Assembly: GCA_033439295.1 (NCBI GenBank)
Contig: JAVTLE010000007.1
Span: 558,001 to 622,000 of the forward strand
DNA: 64,000 bases
Reading direction: 5' to 3'
DNA from: Deuterostichococcus epilithicus
Taxonomy: Eukaryota > Chlorophyta > Trebouxiophyceae > Prasiolales > Stichococcaceae
The position numbers and the translations under genes are program-made. Numbering within the stretch: the first letter of the stretch is position 1; every line of letters starts with the position of its first letter. Positions 45,123 through 57,106 of this stretch are shown one piece after another. Below the pieces are notes generated by a model that saw only the letters and a program-made list of their open reading frames with translations, was not told where the DNA came from and did no database searches.

Positions 45123-48100
45123 TCAGGCGGCTGAGGCGGTCATACGGGTGATCTGCTCGAGCATGACGGCAGATTCTGCGGCGTAGTCCAGGCGCTGCAT
45201 GCTAGACACGTTGCACCGCTGCCGCACCTCCCCATTGTACTCTCTGCGGTGCAGATGAGCACTCCATACCGTCAACACGGAGCTGCATGGTGTGTATTCC
45301 AGCATGCAGTGCCGCCAAGACAGGAGGGTGATGTGCGCGCTGCATCGGCCAGCGCCCGCAGCATGCCGGCAGCGGTTCAGACCCTCGTTGCGGACTGTCA
45401 AACTGCTGGCCGTCACCAGGCAACAAACTGCCAAGAATCTGCCGTGTCAGACGTGCTTGACACAGGGGCAGAAGGGCAGACAAAGGCAGAGAAGGGGTGT
45501 CGCACCGGGTGCGCGTCTGGACCTTGAAGGACCAGTCGGTCCACTGCGCCGCTTTGAGCGCAGCCTCATAGGCCGCTGCGCTGCCGCCCTCCTTCAGCTC
45601 CGCCAGCGCGTCCGCGCTCATGCCCAGCAGCTCCTGCGCCTGCCGCGTCGAGGTGCAAACACCCTTTCAGCTCGAGATCGAACCAAAAGCATCGCTCGCG
45701 ATTGGCCGCGTAAAGCCCATGCAATTTGAGGATGGTGACGGCTCTGGGTCAGCAAATTTCCGGTTTAGGAACCCTTAACCCAACCGCTCAGGCGCCTCTT
45801 GCTGCCAGATGCCGGCCTGCTCCGGCGCAATTCAGCTGGTGCACTGCTGGTGGCATGCACATGGCAGGCGCCATTACGCCTTGTGCAAGATGTAAGCAAC
45901 CCAAAGTGCAAGTCTCTGGTGTCCAGCTGCCTGCTGATCCCCACCTGCTCGTTGAACATGTTGAGGTAGGCCTCGCCGGAGAAGTCGGCGGCGCGCAGCA
46001 GCAGCACATAGCGCCGCTCCATGTTTGTATACGTCTTGCCGTCAAACTCGCAGTAGTAGCCGTCGCCCGCCGGCGTCACCTGTTTATCGTGTACACATGT
46101 GTGCATCAGCGTGGCACACGCGTATTGGCTGCAACCGCAAGCCAACCGCTGCGCCATTGATGCAGGCCTCATGTTATTCCTCCTCCTAAGTATGACAAGC
46201 TGCTTGACCGTCCTGCTCTGCAGAAGTGGTGCTGAGCCATCTCCTTCGGTCGCCCCCCTCGTTGGGGGGGGGGCACGTCCACGCTCTCGAGTCATATGGG
46301 GCCATATGTGCTTGCAGTCTTTTTCCGGGCAAGAGGGCCGATGCACCTGACAGAGTCACTCTGCAGGTCACACACTTTGCGATTGTTTCCTGGGTCTGCC
46401 ATGCAGACAGGCTCTCCAGAGGCGGATGACGGTGATGGTGCCGGAGCAGACGGAGGGCAGAACAGACGGCACTGTGGCGCAGTGCTGATCCCACCTTGCG
46501 GTTGTTCTCCGGCGCAGCCATGTAGTACATGGTCTGGTCCGGCCGGATGACGGTGACGGTGCCGGAGCAGGTGAAGTACTCCGGCTTGGCGTCCGGCGAC
46601 GGCAGCGCCCCCGGGGGCTTCTGGATGCCCTGCAGCGTCGCGCGCTGCGCGCCGCCGCCGCCCCCGCTGCGTCGGCAGGACAGCAGGTTTTAATAAAGGC
46701 GTCTCCACGGCTACTGTTGGGAGCTGCATGCGGGGGTGTCATAAAGGTGTTTTCACAGCTGCTGGATGCCCTGCTCCATTGCGCGCTGGGCCCCGCCGCC
46801 TCCGGACCCTGCAGGCGTGGAGGCGAGGGCCAGGATGCGCATGAGTCACAAGGGTCATCCAAAGGGCACATGCCAATAGCGAGGACGAACAGGGTGATCG
46901 CAGTTGCAGCACTGGCGGGGCCAGCGCCCGCCTTCCTCTGGCGTCCTGCGTCCTCGTTGTCGTTCCTTGCCCTCCTAGCACGCCTCCTCCATGCAGGTGG
47001 TTCAACAAACGCGAGGCTCAGTAGGCTTGGCCGCGTGCAGGCAACGCCCCTGCATCCTGAGCTGGGTGGGGCGTCAGAAGGGACTAGAAAGACAGAGGAC
47101 CAGCCCTGCGAAGATCCAGGCACTCATTCCCTCTAGAAATGCATGCTCACCGTGAGGAGATGAGCCCCTCGCCGATGGGGGAGGTGGCGGAGCCCAATGC
47201 GAAGGACACATATATGATCCCTTCAGTGGTCTCTAGGCATGTTGGCCCGGCAAACCACTCACCGCGCCGATGCGAGGCCCTCGCCGACGGGGGAGGCGGC
47301 GGCGCCATGGCCCTCCGCCTCGTACCAGGCCCGCAGCTTGGCGGCCTCTGGCAGGTCGTCCGGGTCCACCCGGATCTGGCTGCGCTGCAGGCTGGACACC
47401 GACACGCCTGCGGGCGGAGGTGGGGAGTCACGACGGCAGGGTTCAGGCGGTGCAGCAGCGGGTGCGCCTCCGGCGGTGTGCCAGACCAAGCGGGCAGGGG
47501 TGCACGCAGGTGCGAGATGGGGTCGGTCTCGAGTGATGCGAGGGGCCACTATCCGTGCGCCCGTGCCGCATCTGCAGCACAGGTGGCTGCGCCGCTGGCA
47601 CAGCCACGCCTCAGCAACGCTCGGCACACCCGCGTACGGCTGCTCCTGACTCCCTTGAACGCCAGCAACCAGCGAGCAGTCGGAGCAGTCGGAGCAGAGA
47701 GCAGTCGAAGACTGACTCCCTCGAACCCACCATTGAAGTCAGTGACGCGGCAGGCGGTGATAGACAGCAGCGGCGCGGTTCGCCCCTCCAGCTGCGCCAT
47801 CTCCTCTGCCGAGCCGCCCCACATCGTCAGCACCACCGTCTTGCAGCTGCAGCCAGGGGGCGTGTCACACTGTCGGACGCAGGCGCAGCAGTCGAGGGTT
47901 GCGGGCCGGTTTGCCAGATCGCCAGCGCCGCCGCACCTTGCAGCTGAGCACAGCTTGCTGCGCAATTGGCGACTGCCCTGCCGGCCGCCGGGCGCGGGTC
48001 TTCGTACAGATGCAGCATGGCTGCATGAACTGCCTGGAGGGACCCATCCACCACCCACCCACCGTCTGAACTGGAAGCTCACGCAATATTACTGCTACAT

Positions 48101-51100
48101 GCCCCTGCACCGGATGCGGGTTGCAGTACACACCCCGCGGCGGGGGGCGCACCTCTGGTCGAGCAGCGTGACGTCGCGGCGCTGCAGCTCCGACTGGTCG
48201 CTTTTCCGCTTGACGCTGCCCAGCTGCCCCACCGTTGTCACCACCCCCAGCAGGTCCACCAGCGCCTGCGCCGATTGTTACAGGATCGACTCGTGGACTG
48301 TTGATCGTTCAGCTGGTCGCCATTGCTTCATAGTCAAACCTTGACTGAACCTTAAGACTGATTGTCAAGGGGCTCTGCTCAGCAGCAGGTCTACCAGCGC
48401 CAGCGCCAAGAGGGCCGGGCCACTGCCGAACAGGAACGGGGTCTCGCTTTGCAAGCCAAAGGAGACAGGAGTCACTGGGTCCAGGCTCGCACCAGAACAT
48501 TGTATTAAGCGATCAGCGGCGCACCTTCTTGCCAATGAAGGATGGCAGCTGGTCAATGGGCACGAAGTTCGGCCGCGCCTGCATCTTGCTGGTGTCCGCA
48601 TCCTCGCACTCCTCGATCTCCGAGCTGCATCGACATCAGACCAGGCACAAGGTCGACACATCGGAAAACATCGAAACCTCGCGGCTTTGCCTTCTGTAGT
48701 TGCGCACACCAGGCGGTTGCCGGCGCGAGGCAACAGTGATGCAGACGATGGCAAACTGCAAAAGCCTCAACTTCCCTGCTCAAGGCTGGGATGATAGTTG
48801 CGTCTCAATTGCACATCAACTGTGCAGGATGCTGGGGCGGCGCGCACCCATTGTCCAGGTTGATGGTGTAGTCGTTGCGCACAGCTGCATAATTCTTGTT
48901 GGCCGGCTTCACTTTGCCCCGTGAGATGAAGTACACCTGCCACGCACCATGCGGAATGGGGATCATGATCTGGCCTGCAGTCCCTGTATGCCACTTGCTG
49001 CTTCGCACAGGCCACCACAGGCTCTTGCAGCCGGCACCGCAGCCGCCGCACACGTCGATCCCAAGGCCAGCCAGCGGACGGCGCGGGATGCGCACTGGAC
49101 ACTGCGCACCCTGAAGACTGTGCAGCCAGTCCTCTAAAGCCTTCTGACAAATAAAAAAGAAATGATAGGGCACCGAGAAGCACCTTGCCCTCCTCCAAGG
49201 CGTCGTAGTGCTTGTCCGCAAAGTCGCCCCACAGCGTCGCCTCGATGGTTGTGCCCTGTGAGCCACACGAAACAGGTTGATGCGTATGTCGAGCGGACGG
49301 CCCCTTCCCAACACACCCTCAAACGCTCGAGCCAAGCTAAGGCACTTCTGCAACTGCACCTGCAAACCCATTTCACACGGCAATACTGTCGGCTTGCATC
49401 TAAAGTACCTGGTCGTCGACGACCTCGATGGTGCAGACGGACTTGGATGCGCCATCGCGGCTGAAGGAGCGCTTGGGCGCCTTGTTTGTCAGCCGCGCCT
49501 TAATCGTCCACTGCGCACAGCGGACACAGGCGGGCTTCAAAAGTGTTGCAATTGCTGCTGCAGCATGCGCAGTCGCCACGCGCAGTCGCCCAAGGCATCT
49601 TATTTGGTTCAGACTCAGCGGCCCGTACACGCCGAACACGGCGCTGTCAGTCAGCGGCAGGCCGCAGCTACTACTGCAACTTGGGGATCCAGCAGCTGGA
49701 GACAAACCGATGGACCATGTCGACACTGCATCGACTGCACGAAGACGCTTATGGGCGCCGGACCTGCATGTTGTAGGGGTTGAGCGCAGCGATGGGCACC
49801 GCCTTGCGCGCGGAGCCGGGCGTCGGCGGCCCGCCCCTCCTCACCGTGCTGCCCGCCGTGCGTCGCACCCTGCAACAGGAAACCATGCGCCATCACAGCC
49901 CGTTGCGCCATCACAGCCCGGTGCGCCTACTGCTACTTCCGCAGCTGCCAGGACAGCACGCATCCAGGCGGTCGGCCTGCACACATGTTGGCTAGAAGCA
50001 AGCTTGATGATGCACCATAGATGCGTGCCCTGCTCGAACTGGCTTGGATGCTGCACCATGATGGCGGAGCACCAGCTGCGCATGTGGAAGACGCTGCTTA
50101 TTCTAGCTCTGTGGCGTTCGAGACAGCACCCCGAAGTCGCATGCATTACTCACTCCTCAGACGGCGACGGCGCTGGGCCGGGCGTCTGGAACAGGTTCTG
50201 CGGCACCGCCGAGCGCATCGCTGCCGCCGGCTTGGCGGCGGGCGCCGGCGTCACCGCCGCCGCGGATGCGGCGCGGTCTCGTGCGTCGGTCTCCATCGGC
50301 TGCGCATTCTCCTTCGAGTCGCCGCGCACGACAGGGCCTGCGCACGACATACACAAGGCATCTGCTTGGACGGGCCTTCTCCAGGCAGGACTGCTGCCCA
50401 GGTGGTGCCGATTTGCTGCGGCGTCATACAGCATCACAATCAGCTTCGTCACGTCAGAGGTCATCAGCCGATGCACTGGGGAGCAGCAGGTATTGCCATG
50501 CGCACCTGGTGTGCTGGCACTGGTGTCTGACTCCGCCTTTGTCGGCTTGGCATTCGCTGGGCTGGGCGGCTCGGCCTTGACCGCGTTTGTCGCGTCCGTG
50601 GGTGGCCGCGATGCCGAGCCAATCTGCGCATCAAGTCGCATCAAGGGTCTGAGCAATCAGCATGGCAGCAGGCGCAGACTAGCGCTGCTAAACTGGAAGT
50701 CTGCATGGGGGACGGTCACAACTGTTCCTCGTCGGCGTGCGCTGCTGGAGCTTGCCCCACACACCAGCTGCTGGCACAGGATGGCCGTGGCGCCATGGGG
50801 AGTCACCTCCTTGTGCAGCGGCGCCTGGTCGCGGGCGAGGACGTCCACGCCGGTGGTGATGAGGCGCGCGACACCGCTGACGACATTACACTGGTACCCC
50901 GTCAGCTTCAGGATGTCATGGTTGCTGATCTCGCCGGCGGCGACCCGCCTGCCGACCTGCGTCGTGAGCACCGCCTCGATGACGTCCGCGCCGTCCGTGA
51001 AGCGGGCGTGGTACTTCTCCTGCCCCGCCTTCATTGGCCTCAGGCAGCCAACCTGCGGCGCAGGTTTGAACACGAAGTTTTTGCGGTCTCCCCTGTTCCA

Positions 51101-51445
51101 CAAAAACGGGTCAGGGCAGCATCGGGCGTGAACAGCGGCATCTTGAAAGTCTTGTGCAGATATAGGCGCGGCTCTGCAGCACGGAGTCTCAAGTACGAAA
51201 GGCATGCACTGCTTGCATGCTGTGCCGTGCTGGGGCCTGCGAAGCTGGCCCACCGGGATGCGGTTCATCCGAACATGTTGTGTGTCATCAAAGATGGCTT
51301 ATGCAAGCACGCAAGGCTTGCAGGCATGCAGGGCTTCCGAGAGGCGGAACACAGCGGGTTGGATGTCAACCTGCAGGGTGACGGGATCATCGCTGTCCGC
51401 CGCCCGCACGGTGGCGACACCATCACGAGTGAGCAGGTCGGCCAT
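45123..51445 (-). CDS. RPA1: Replication protein A large subunit (RPA1/RPA70), zinc ribbon altered
   Basis: Sixteen exons, 675 residues, all in phase: 51445-51371, 51052-50807, 50623-50506, 50337-50154, 49869-49764, 49510-49409, 49255-49184, 48936-48848, 48624-48525, 48265-48153, 47846-47731, 47407-47263, 46666-46495, 46079-45945, 45639-45506 and 45243-45123 (TGA). Order of domains: N-terminal OB fold (MADLLTRDGVATV, KYHARFTDGADVIEAVL), Ala/Pro-rich linker, DBD-A (PIAALNPYNMQWTIKARLT, TIEATLWGDFADKHYD, FISRGKVKPANKNYAAVRND), DBD-B (LLGVVTTVGQLGSVKRKS, VVLTMWGGSAEEMAQLEG) and DBD-C (RRYVLLLRAADFSGEAYLNM). It coats single-stranded DNA in replication and repair. The DBD-C zinc ribbon, normally four cysteines, shows MAAPENNRK where CPxCxKK is expected and YYCEFDGK where YYCExC is expected, leaving one cysteine. 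Confidence 0.94.
46380..46820 (-). repeat. Decayed copies flanking the RPA1 exon at 46666-46495
   Basis: Downstream of the exon a partial copy at about 46465-46385 repeats CSGTITVIR and, in a shifted frame, MADPGNNRK (exon: CSGTVTVIRPDQ, MAAPENNRK). Upstream a copy at about 46818-46757 repeats GGGGAQRAMEQGIQQL (exon: GGGGAQRATLQGIQK). Exon edges on both sides are therefore duplicated. Confidence 0.8.
47150..47330 (-). repeat. Duplicated 3' edge and donor of an RPA1 exon
   Basis: The exon end coding ASPVGEGLASAR with donor GTGAGT (at 47263) recurs about 110 bp downstream as TSPIGEGLISSR with donor GTGAGC. Confidence 0.8.
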
Positions 51446-51940
51446 GCCTATTTGTGACACTGCCCCGGCGACTGCGCGAATGACGGAAGCGATGTTGCAA
51501 AACCGAGCTTTCGAACGGGCCTGTTGGTCGCGCACGATAGCTGGGAATGCGTCTGTTTGATTGGCCAGAAGCAATCTGCACTCTATGGTGCAGCTAGCAA
51601 GCAACCAGGATCTTGGGCGGTCGATATGGAGCAGCACTGCCCCGCAAACGATGCTCAGTTCTGATGAGTTCAAAACTTGAATCATGGACTTCGCTCATCT
51701 CCAGAGTCCCTTGTTCCCATCCAAAGTCGTCGGTCGCTGGCGACTGCAGCCATGGCTCCCGATGGGGTGTGACAACGCATATCACAAGGCTTGGCTGCCA
51801 GCTTTGCGCAGCCCCGAACTCGATACAAGTTTTCAAGTTTCAGGTGTAGAAGACTACGCCTGCGCAGCACACTGCAAAAAGTTGGTCGAATGCTCAGGTG
51901 CAGCGTTGCAGACCGTTTGTGCGCACCATACACAGTAAAT
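51446..51940. other. Spacer upstream of RPA1, no gene seen
   Basis: About 495 bp between the RPA1 start and the stop of the small upstream frame. Presumably the RPA1 promoter. Nothing else recognised. Confidence 0.4.
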
Positions 51941-52189
51941 TCAAAGTGTAGCACCTTCTTCGGTAAATCTTGTCGGTAACTCAGGTCCACCAGCGCTGCT
52001 TGTGCTGCGGTGCCGCTGATTCATTTGCTCGAGCACGATTTGGGCTCGCCTCAGCGCATCAGCCACCGCGCGGTCTATGACGCCCGAAGCTTCATGTGCC
52101 GTACATTTGATGACTTGCACACCCAGTCCCAGCGCCGTGGTCATGCCCAATGCGAAACCGACGGAGAAGATCGCAACCCTGGCGGCCAT
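51941..52189 (-). CDS. Small membrane-anchored protein, unknown
   Basis: A single-exon frame of 82 codons from ATG at 52189. The N-terminus is a hydrophobic helix (VAIFSVGFALGMTTALGLGV) and the rest is a charged, helical tail (DRAVADALRRAQIVLEQMNQ). The layout suits a signal-anchored protein of an organelle membrane. I do not recognise the family. Frame, start position and clean topology make it more credible than a random frame. Confidence 0.45.
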   Translation of the reverse strand: MAARVAIFSVGFALGMTTALGLGVQVIKCTAHEASGVIDRAVADALRRAQIVLEQMNQRHRSTSSAGGPELPTRFTEEGATL

Positions 52190-52568
52190 CTGTCACATAC
52201 AACTGTGGTCGCGACCTTGCCATCGCCTCTCAGAGAGCCTCATTGCTTTATATACCGCGTTGCAGCAGCACTGGCACATGACAGCCCCGCACAGGCTCTG
52301 TCAGCAGTTGCTCAGGGGCCTCGGTCAATTCCGAGGGAATCTAGAAGGAGATTCAGGCAGGTTTGCATGTCTTCACTCAGCTTTGGAAGGCCCTGACTGC
52401 CTGGGTATATTCAGCAACCTCTGAGAGGCCGAATGTTGCACTGCTCTGTCGATGTCACGCAGGGCCCTGAAGAGTCGACCATATTGTCAGCAGCCTGGGC
52501 GGCTTCACTCTGAACATCGTGTGGCAGCCCCTGATGTTTGAATCGCTCCTCCAAAGTGCATTCGTCCT

Positions 52569-55500
52569 TCAAGCGCCGCTGGCGAGGCTGAAGTTCAGTA
52601 TCAGCTCGGCCCTGACATCCCTTCGCGCAAAGCTCAGCGCCTCGAGCGTCACTGAAGGGTCCAGGCCTTGCCGCAGATCTCGCTCCGAAAAGCGGCGCTC
52701 GTCCTCCAGCGGGCTGGCTGCATCCACAACAAACCGATGCGGCGGCAGTGGCTGCTGCGCGGCGGCAGCGCTGCCGGCGGCGGCACCTCCGTCCCGCTGC
52801 AGGCGGCTGAGCATCTGCCCGGGAAACTGCCAGCTGTGAGGCGCGGCAGTGCGGAGTAAAAGCCGAGCTTGATCACCAGCCACGAAGGCGTCCGTATCGA
52901 GGCGATCATGACACCCTGCAGTTTGCCGTCTGAGGCTGGTTCAGGTGGACATTGCTTGACGCTCACCTGCTGCAGGTGGCCCACTGTGGTGTTGGCGGAG
53001 CAGCACAGGTGCGGAGTCGCCAGCAGCCGCAGCCCGGCGCCGCCCCCCGCGTCCCCCGGCCGCAGCTGCAGCGCCACGCTGCCGGCGAGCGGCGCCGCGC
53101 CCTGGGTAGGCACGAAGCATTCGAAGAGTAAATTATCGTTGGCTACACAGCTGCAGACGCCTCTGGCCTTTATAAGATAGCAGCGCGGGGTGCGGGCAGA
53201 AGAGGTCAAAGGTATTTTGTTTGTAGCTCAGGGAAGCCAATTGCAGATGTAGCGAAGAGCTGCCGAGCTTTGGAGGTGGGGAAGCAGGCAACACACCTGC
53301 GCGTCCGCCGCCAGGCGCTGCGCCACGTTCACAGTCTCCTCCACGGTCAGCGCTGGGACGTGGACCACGCTTGGCGCTGAGCGCCCTGCATGGCAGGTGT
53401 TGCAGCAGGAATGACAATTTTCGTGGCGCGGCAGACGCTGGCCGGCACATGGTGGTACCCCAGCATCGTCTCATCGAAACTCCATACTAAAACGACTCGT
53501 AGGTGACAGGCACCCGGTCACAGCACTGCATGCAGGGTGGAATATGTTAGGGCCTTCAGGAAAGGGCTTTACATCGTGAACAGAAGGCCGCACCCGCGCT
53601 GGTCGGCCGAGCTGGGCCGGTGGCGCTGGTGCCAGCGGCGCCGACGGCACCGCCCTCCGAAGCTGAGGCCAGCGGCCCAGGGCTGAAGTCCGCCAGCGAC
53701 TTGTGCTTCCGTTTCTTGCCGCCAGTAGGGAAGCTGCTCCCGCTGCCGGGCCGCGGCAGTTGCGGCTTCCGCTGCTTGCTGCCGCCCGGCGTGCCTGCCG
53801 AGTGCTGTCGCTGCGGCGGAGCCTGTGAACACAGGGGGAGAGGTCTCAGAGGGAGATGATCATCAACTAGTTTGAAGTGTCAGGCAGCAGAGGCTGTGGG
53901 AGAATGTTGAGGTTGTGACTTGAGTGGGCTCTGTGGTAAGGGTGCAGTGGGCTTCAAGGGGCTTTGGATGCTCCTGCTCCATCCTGCAACATGGACAGAC
54001 GCTGCCAGTCTGCGGCCCCATCAGGGCATCAGTTTGGCTTCACACATGCGGTGACTGGCACATCACTTTGGGCAGCAACGGATGCGGCACAGGCTTGCCA
54101 ACCGGCGGCAGCGACGCCATCATGTTCCGCTCTTCCAGGCTGCAGCACTGTACGAATGGCGGCAGCCGGCGTGATGCCTGACAATGCCCGAAGTTTCAGC
54201 ACCCTCAGCACTGCGTGCTCGTTCATGGCTGTGGTCCCTTCAGTGGGCCAACTGCCTACAAGGTCAACTGCGTCACAGCGCAGCCTGCAGGGCTGTCTGG
54301 TGCCAGTGTTCGTGGCAGCTGGTGGACTGGTCCCACCTGCGCTGGAGATACCAGCGAGAACGGCGACTCCCCAGGCGCGCCGGGTCCCAGCTTTAGCGGC
54401 CCAGTTCTGATACCGAGGCCTGCAGCGACGGCGGCGGCGGCGGCGCCTGTCGCCGCTGCGCCGGCAGCCACCTGCGGCTGCGGCACCGCCGGCTTTGGCG
54501 GCAGCCGCGGCGCCGAGGGCAGCAGCGTCGGCAGGATGCCGAGGCCGGCCTGCAGCAGCGGCACGCGCGGCTGCCCCGGCGGCCCGCGTGGCTGCGGCGG
54601 CTTCTTGCGGTGCACGCGCCGCGGCTTCTTGGGCTTTGGCTCCCACTCCGGGCCGGGGGACGGCGGCTGCTCGAGCTGCGCAGTGTCCACCGAGCTGCCG
54701 CCGCTGCTGCTGCCACTGAGGGAGCCGCTGGGCTGCGAGGCCTCTCCTGATGCCTCCTCTGACGTCGCCGCCGCCGCCGCCGCCGGCTCCACGGCAACTG
54801 GCACCGCTTGCATCGGCGCAATTGCCGGGCCAGCCGCCGGCGGCAGCAGCACAGGCGCGGCCGCCAACACCGGCCCTGCCGTGAGCGTCCAGCCGGGCAG
54901 CTTGCCGCCGGCGGAGGCGACGCGAGCGGGGCCGTCCGCCAATCGCGCTGCGCTGGAGGCGTTCTTGGAGCCGGGCGGGNGGCCGCCGCGCCCGGGGTTG
55001 GCCGCCTTGCGCGCCTCGTGCTTGCGCCGGATGGCTGCGCCCTGCTCGAAGGCCTTCTCCATGACCTCGGCGCTTGCGTCAAAGATCTGCAAGCACGAAG
55101 AGCTGATCCAACACAAGGGCTGCCAATGCGATTGATGATTGTGGGTATTGCACTTGTGGTTGAACCTGTTCCAGCCTATGGTCTGGGCCTGATGGCATGG
55201 AACTCAGCAGGGCCCTGATGCAGCCTGCCCAACAGAAGAACTGGCACATCAGCAACGTGAGTGCAATCAATACGCTGCACCGCACATGGATGTATGCTGC
55301 GCTTCAAGCGCCCTCGTTGGCAGACCAATCATGCCGCCGGTGTCACCTGCTCCTCGTACTTGCTGACGTCATCGTACAGCACCGACACCAGGTGGTCGAA
55401 GCGCGGATCGGGCTTGCAATCCCGCCGGCTCTGCATCGGCTTGCGGCACTGCGGGCACACGTTCTCCCTGCAATAGCGGCATCAGCTTGAGCAATGTGTC

Positions 55501-55835
55501 CAGCAGAGTACACAGCAAGATGCGTACAGGTTGCAGGGCTCCTGTAGCTTTGCAGTTGAGAATGCCACATGGCAAACATAGGATATAAGCTGAGATGGCG
55601 CACTTTGACAGCCGTAGCCACTTCTCGATGCAGCCCGCGCAGAAGCGGTGCATGCACTGCGCGATCAGCCGCGCGTCCTTGATGACGCCTGCGCAAAGGT
55701 GAAAGTGGAAGGTGACCCTGCGACCACACGCCGGCTGCAAGCATATGGCGGGTGAAGCGAGCTTGCAGGCGGCTCACCGAGGCATACTGGGCAGCGCGTT
55801 TCATCCGCAAGGCTCTCCAACTTTATCTCGATCAT
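52569..55835 (-). CDS. RING1-type Polycomb E3 ubiquitin ligase (RING plus RAWUL-like end)
   Basis: Eight exons, 558 residues: 55835-55778, 55688-55604, 55467-55347, 55086-54352, 53822-53594, 53352-53297, 53101-52967 and 52826-52569 (TGA); all phases agree. The RING finger is complete (CPVCLG, CMHRFCAGC, CPQCRKP) and followed by the PRC1-type helix SRRDCKPDPRFDHLVSVLYD. A 245-codon exon codes an Ala/Pro/Gln-rich linker with basic patches (KPKKPRRVHRKKP); the next holds KKRKHK, a likely nuclear signal. The end (VALQLRP, CCSANTTVGHLQQ, VTLEALSFARRDVRAELIL) resembles a RAWUL ubiquitin-like domain. RING1 with a PCGF partner ubiquitinates histone H2A. An ATG 9 codons upstream (55862) is in frame. 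One unknown base (N, 54980) falls in the long exon. Confidence 0.85.
54980..54980 (+). other. Ambiguous base N
   Basis: The only N noticed in the window, inside a GC-rich stretch of the RING1-like long exon. It makes one codon unreadable and marks a low-confidence assembly spot. Confidence 0.95.
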
Positions 55836-55862
55836 GCTGCGGCACAGACACTGCCATATCAT

Positions 55863-57106
55863 TCGGCTATTGCACGATTCAGCTTAAGGGCGATGCTTGG
55901 GAGGACCGCCAGGCACTAAAAGCATAGGCCGGGTCAAAATACTCAGACAGTGGAAGCGGGCAGATATGCATCAACGCCGTGCGTACCCGACGGCTGGACC
56001 AGCAGCATCTGCGACCATGCCAACCATGTCGGTGGCCTCGCTCTCAGCCATTGCCGCCCGGCTGCGTTGCTTTTGCAGCTGATATATATTTTGCGACGGC
56101 AGCGCCCCCGCACGCTCTGGTGACCGGCAGGATACTGCCTGCAGATGCCGACAGGAGGAGGCTACTTAGTGGTCGCATTCCAGGCAATTCATCATAGGAA
56201 CCTGGCCGCAAACTGCAGGCATATGACTGTAACCTGTCACCGCGTGCGCACCTTGGTTTGAAGGTCGGGGGTCGGTGGTTGCCCAGGCGCGGTGCGATGG
56301 TTACCTCCGGCGAGCGGTTCGTCGATACGCTAGACGTGCTCGTTCTGAAACTGGATCGCAAGCCGAAGCCAGGCGTCGCGCAGCTGCTGAGGGGCAAGTT
56401 CAAATCGAAACTGAAGTGTCGGACCAGTTGCAAGTCCCTGCAGGACCCGCAAAAGCCCTCAAAATGCTTTGGCATACTACTAAGAATGTCTATCGGGCCA
56501 CAACGCCATGCTGCAAGACCTGCATGCGCAAGCAGCCTTGCCTCTGGAGTGTGGCGGGGTCAGGGGCAGGCTGCCTTCGGCGGTCGCAGCAGGGGCGCAG
56601 CGCCTCAGGTGCTGCTCAGACAGCTAGGGCGGCGACACTAGAGGCCCAAGTGGATGGTGCCGCGTGCTTGAACGCCCGTTTTAGAGCATGCGTCTTGCTC
56701 CGATCACCGCGTTGATATCGGCCATCGGCGGCAAAAGGCAATCCCGTTATAGCGCTGAGATTCCCAGGTGCAAGCAGGGACATGTTTGACGAAATCGCAG
56801 GCGCATTCTGCCCTTGCACGCACCGACATTGCCGGAGCTGCGATTCACCGGTGTGTCTGGAGGACCAGCAACATCCTTAGCACAATTTGCGTTGGGCACA
56901 TTTCGCCACCATGTGAGTGTGCAACAACCCTGTATGCTGCTGCTCAGCACGCATGGCGCTTGTAACAGGCTCACGGATAGTGTAGCTTGTTCTGATCACT
57001 GTGGGGTGGCTGCTTCGCCGTGGTCTGTTCCTGAATGTTTTGTGTGCCAGCGACCGAGCACTGACGATCGTCTCTTCTGCTCTGCAGGAGCGGTCGGCTC
57101 GCGTGG
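55863..57106. other. Divergent spacer with unassigned frames
   Basis: Between the RING1-like gene (-) and NDUFA1 (+). Plus-strand frames at 56258-56641 and 56275-56715 and a minus frame at 56475-56044 overlap each other. None resembles a known family. The frame at 56275 is rich in Arg and Ala and may be chance. Confidence 0.3.

Noticed and set aside
47139-48344. 401-codon plus-strand frame
   Set aside because: Shadow of RPA1 exons on the minus strand; it crosses several RPA1 introns and has no recognisable domain.
49428-51131. Longest open frame of the window, 567 codons on the plus strand
   Set aside because: It is antisense to eight phase-consistent RPA1 exons and its translation shows no family pattern. 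High GC and the exon codon pattern open the opposite strand.
56258-56715. Two overlapping plus-strand frames as a gene
   Set aside because: Both are basic, Ala/Arg-rich and mutually exclusive; no family resemblance or supporting splice structure was found.
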